Source of the DNA: Flavobacteriales bacterium
Lineage (GTDB): Bacteria; Bacteroidota; Bacteroidia; Flavobacteriales; UBA7430
Direction: 5' to 3'
NCBI GenBank assembly: GCA_024959975.1
Contig: JANXFM010000054.1
Span: forward strand, 1 to 10,399
Length of the DNA: 10,399 bases
A program made the translations under genes and the position numbers. Shown here piece by piece: positions 8,375-10,399 of the stretch. The notes under the pieces are model-generated. The model ran no database searches. It had not been told where the DNA came from and saw only the letters and a program-made list of their open reading frames with translations. Position 1 is the first letter of the stretch; each line of letters starts with the position of its first letter.

Positions 8375-8382
8375 CAAATGTA
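8375..8382 (-). promoter_or_regulatory. Candidate Bacteroidetes -7 element for the thrABC operon
   Basis: On the minus strand TACATTTG matches TAnnTTTG exactly, about 90 bp upstream of the thrA ATG. Transcription would begin near 8368 and leave a leader of roughly 85 nt. I see no clear TTG or TTTG -33 element at the expected spacing. The leader shows no T-tract terminator and no run of Thr or Ile codons, so enteric-style attenuation is not supported. Confidence 0.4.
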
Positions 8383-8555
8383 TTAAATTATTATGGAACT
8401 TTATACACTTATTATGCGTGGAATTTTTTTTGTAAATCTGAGTAAATAGGATATCGAAAAGTGCCTTCTAATTGACTATTGAGAACAATTAAAAGTTAAA
8501 GATTATAGATTGAATTTGGTGTTATATAATTACGGATTATTCATTATCAATTAAC

Positions 8556-8640
8556 TATGCCCTGTAGTACCCATCCCTTCGATAGGATTTCCTGCCGGAG
8601 GTAGGCTCAGCGGTGTAATTCCCAATAACCAACGAGCTAA
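8556..8640. repeat. GC-rich intergenic island with two hairpins (possible dispersed repeat)
   Basis: Positions 8561-8640 are about 51% GC (41 of 80), against about 25% in the adjoining 150 bp. Two hairpins sit next to each other. CCTGCC at 8591-8596 pairs with GGTAGG at 8600-8605 (one G-T wobble) across a GGA loop. ATCCC at 8573-8577 pairs with AGGAT at 8584-8588 (one wobble) across a six-base loop. Composition and paired hairpins resemble REP/BIME-type intergenic elements. The minus strand can also be read through as a short peptide ending NPIEGMGTTGHS, so a relic of coding sequence is an alternative. Only one copy is visible here. Confidence 0.4.
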
Positions 8641-8669
8641 TCGGAAGATTGCATGACATTTATTCGTAA

Positions 8670-9161
8670 TTATTCTGAGCGTAAAATTTGATTGATAGAA
8701 GCCATTTTGATGGCTGCAATAGCACATTCAACACCTTTGTTGCCCAATTTACCTCCGGAACGGTCGATGGCTTGTTGCATGGTATTGTCGGTAAGTACGC
8801 CAAAAATCACAGGAATATCGAGTGTGATATTTAATTGTGTGATTCCATTACTTATTCCCTGACAAACAAAATCGAAATGTTTGGTTTCTCCCTGAATTAC
8901 AGAGCCCAAAGTGATGATAGCATCTACATCGGTCGTTTCGGCCAATACAGAAGCTCCAAAAGTTAATTCAAAGCTACCGGGAACATTTACACGTAAAATA
9001 TCTTCGGGAGCGACACCATTGTCAATTAAAGCTTGATGAGCACCCTTGTAGAGTCCTTCAGTAATTTCTTTATTCCATTCAGAAACAACAATCCCAAAGC
9101 GCAGACCTTCTGCGTTTGGGATAGAGTCTTTATCGTAATATGATAGATTTGTTGTAGCCAT
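8670..9161 (-). CDS. ribH: 6,7-dimethyl-8-ribityllumazine synthase
   Basis: 163-residue lumazine synthase, the penultimate step of riboflavin synthesis: it condenses 5-amino-6-ribitylaminouracil with 3,4-dihydroxy-2-butanone 4-phosphate. The family motifs are all present: SEWN at 27-30 with the aromatic residue W29 that stacks on the substrate ring, PGSFE at 61-65, GSVIQGETKHFDFV at 86-99 with the catalytic histidine H95, PVIFGVLT at 117-124, and the phosphate-side RSGGKLGNKGVECA at 134-147 with R134. Length is normal; the family forms pentamers or 60-mer capsids. It starts 3 nt after the stop of the upstream TPR gene, so the two are cotranscribed. No flavin-related gene is beside it and no FMN riboswitch is visible. 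Confidence 0.97.
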   Translation of the reverse strand: MATTNLSYYDKDSIPNAEGLRFGIVVSEWNKEITEGLYKGAHQALIDNGVAPEDILRVNVPGSFELTFGASVLAETTDVDAIITLGSVIQGETKHFDFVCQGISNGITQLNITLDIPVIFGVLTDNTMQQAIDRSGGKLGNKGVECAIAAIKMASINQILRSE

Positions 9162-9164
9162 ACA

Positions 9165-9848
9165 CTATTTAGCTGCAGTAATACGTGCAATGTATTTACC
9201 AATATTTTGACCTTCTTTTGATGAAGCAAATTCATTTTGTATGCGATTGTACAAACTCAATGCTTTATTGTTTTCACCTAAGTAATAAGCAGCATTAGCA
9301 GCTTTCATTAAGTAAACAGGTGTCGTAAAATTGTTTGTCCTTAATTCAGCAGCTTTAATGTAGTAGTTTAAAGCTTCTTTATTCTGACCTAATTCAGAGA
9401 ATGCATCACCAATAGCACCCTGAGCAATAGGAGCTAAGATCTCATCATCTGAAGAGAAGTTGTCTAAATGCTCAATAGCAGATTCAGCGTCACCTAATCT
9501 TAAATAAGAAATACCTGCGTAATATTCAGCCAGATTGGCAGCGTTTGTGCTACCATAAGAGTCTATAATTTCCAGTAAACCGGCGTATTGCTCGTCACCA
9601 TCAAGAGCTTCCTGAAATTTGTTTTGTTCAAAATTCTTTTCAGCCATGTACATTTCTGCACCTGCATTATTTTCTTTTGGTTGAACGTAGAGTCGATCGT
9701 AAGCAAAGAAAGCGCTGAAACCTACTGCAATAGCAACAACAACAACCATTAAGTTATTCTTGTTATCTTCTACATACATCTCAGCCTTTGTAAGGCTTTC
9801 CTCGATTGTCTTTAACTGTTCCGGTGCTTGATTTTTATTTTCAGCCAT
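9165..9848 (-). CDS. Membrane-anchored TPR protein, YfgM-like
   Basis: 227-residue protein with a charged cytoplasmic N-terminus (1-32), one transmembrane helix at about 33-50 (LMVVVVAIAVGFSAFFAY), and an extracytoplasmic region with TPR-like helical pairs from about 60 to the end (for example NLAEYYAGISYLRLGDAESAIEHL, GDAFSELGQNKEALNYYIKA and KAANAAYYLGENNKALSLYN). Topology and repeat type resemble E. coli YfgM, a SecYEG-associated periplasmic chaperone partner; that role is inference here. I chose the ATG at 9846-9848 over the longer open frame starting at 9956. The longer form would add a 36-residue extension, run through a good -7 element and overlap the divergent recF start. MAENK also fits a cytoplasmic start before a single TM helix. 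It is the first gene of an apparent TPR-ribH operon. Confidence 0.85.
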   Translation of the reverse strand: MAENKNQAPEQLKTIEESLTKAEMYVEDNKNNLMVVVVAIAVGFSAFFAYDRLYVQPKENNAGAEMYMAEKNFEQNKFQEALDGDEQYAGLLEIIDSYGSTNAANLAEYYAGISYLRLGDAESAIEHLDNFSSDDEILAPIAQGAIGDAFSELGQNKEALNYYIKAAELRTNNFTTPVYLMKAANAAYYLGENNKALSLYNRIQNEFASSKEGQNIGKYIARITAAK

Positions 9849-9875
9849 TTTCCTACTTGTTTGTTTATTGAAGCA

Positions 9876-9883
9876 CAAAAATA
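9876..9883 (-). promoter_or_regulatory. Candidate Bacteroidetes -7 element for the TPR-ribH operon
   Basis: On the minus strand TATTTTTG matches TAnnTTTG exactly, about 28 bp upstream of the chosen TPR start at 9848, predicting a leader of about 20 nt. It lies in the 102-bp divergent spacer shared with recF. No clear -33 TTG is seen. Its position inside the longer open frame is an argument for the shorter start. A weaker plus-strand match, TATTTTTA at 9927-9934, could serve recF. Confidence 0.45.
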
Positions 9884-9950
9884 AAAGAAATTCTGAAATC
9901 ACCGCTATAAATATAAATTCAGGTCTTATTTTTACGAAAATTAATTTTAC

Positions 9951-10399
9951 ATGCACCTCAGGGATCTTTCTCTAATCTCATTTAAAAATTACGAAGAAGC
10001 TCAATTGACTTTTTCTTCCAACATCAATTGTTTTGTCGGAAACAATGGTGTTGGCAAAACAAATTTATTGGATGCGATCTACTACATGTGCTTTTGTAAG
10101 AGTTATTTTAACTCGGTTGATAGTCAGAACATACAGCACGAAAAACACTTTTTTACTATTGAAGCTGTTTTTGACAGGAATGAACAAGAAGAGAAAGTTT
10201 TTTGTGGCGTAAAGCGAGGGCAGAAAAAGCTTTTTAAAAGAAATAAAAAGGAGTATGAAAAGCTTGCCGATCACATTGGGTTATTTCCTTTGGTTATTAT
10301 TTCTCCTGCCGATAGAAATTTGATCATTGAAGGAAGTGAAACACGTCGAAAGTTTATGGACGGAGTAATTTCTCAGTCGGATAAAATTTACCTACAACA
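9951..10399 (+). CDS. recF: DNA replication/repair protein RecF, N-terminal part (3' end outside window)
   Basis: The frame is open from ATG at 9951 to the window edge, giving the first 149 residues of a protein usually about 360 long. It begins MHLRDLSLISFKNYEEAQL, the typical RecF opening, followed by the Walker A loop GNNGVGKTN at 30-38 (K36, T37) and LLDAIYYMCFCKSYF. The segment around ISPADRNLIIEGSETRRKFMD matches RecF's conserved region before the signature motif. RecF is an SMC-like ATPase that loads RecA at gapped DNA with RecO and RecR. The ATPase signature and Walker B motifs should lie beyond the edge. It is divergent from the TPR-ribH pair. A one-mismatch -7 element (TATTTTTA, 9927-9934) sits 16 bp upstream. 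Confidence 0.95.
   Translation, partial: MHLRDLSLISFKNYEEAQLTFSSNINCFVGNNGVGKTNLLDAIYYMCFCKSYFNSVDSQNIQHEKHFFTIEAVFDRNEQEEKVFCGVKRGQKKLFKRNKKEYEKLADHIGLFPLVIISPADRNLIIEGSETRRKFMDGVISQSDKIYLQ

Larger units (their letters stand above)
8284..8669. other. 386-bp spacer between ribH 3' end and thrA 5' end
   Basis: This is the only gene-free stretch over 300 bp. It has two parts. Positions 8284-8555 are very A/T-rich (8401-8550 is about 25% GC) and contain the presumed thr promoter plus low-complexity sequence, including a TAATTG...CAATTA inverted repeat at 8469-8491. Positions 8556-8640 form a GC-rich island, described separately. I see no tRNA, no recognisable riboswitch, no intrinsic terminator with a T tract for ribH, and no coding region I would defend. 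Confidence 0.6.

Noticed and set aside
10065..10274. Minus-strand 69-codon open frame opposite recF.
   Set aside because: The plus strand encodes unmistakable RecF sequence across the whole stretch; the antisense product is a low-complexity hydrophobic shadow.

Overview
This window is ordinary bacterial chromosome from a member of the Bacteroidota, most likely the order Flavobacteriales. The evidence is low GC, A/T-rich spacers, few Shine-Dalgarno sequences, Bacteroidetes-type -7 elements (TAnnTTTG) ahead of several genes, and protein sequences (TypA, RecF, ThrA, the NarL-type helix-turn-helix) that look like this group. Family-level placement is not possible from what I can see.

Layout from left to right. 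Positions 1-201 hold the 3' end of a LuxR/NarL-type response regulator. Then come typA/bipA, a ribosome-associated GTPase, on the plus strand, closed by a very clean intrinsic terminator, and an HI0933/YhiN-type flavoprotein on the plus strand. A convergent junction at 3503-3637 contains a short palindromic repeat-like element. The threonine operon thrA-thrB-thrC follows on the minus strand (8283 down to 3638), tightly packed with a 3-nt gap and then a 4-nt ATGA overlap. A 386-bp spacer (8284-8669) holds the presumed thr promoter and a separate GC-rich, hairpin-containing island. Next is a minus-strand pair: a membrane-anchored YfgM-like TPR protein and ribH, 3 nt apart. Finally a divergent intergenic region leads to recF, which runs off the right edge.

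How the genes work together. ThrA (fused aspartokinase and homoserine dehydrogenase), ThrB (homoserine kinase) and ThrC (threonine synthase) supply four of the five steps from aspartate to threonine; the missing one is aspartate-semialdehyde dehydrogenase (asd), which is not in this window. RibH makes the penultimate intermediate of riboflavin synthesis. TypA, RecF and the TPR protein are housekeeping functions in translation and stress, recombinational repair, and envelope or translocon work.

I found no mobile element, CRISPR array, RNA gene, toxin-antitoxin, defence system or biosynthetic cluster, and I do not think the window contains an undescribed system. The items most worth checking are two non-coding ones: the palindromic element at about 3553-3584 and the GC-rich island at about 8556-8640.
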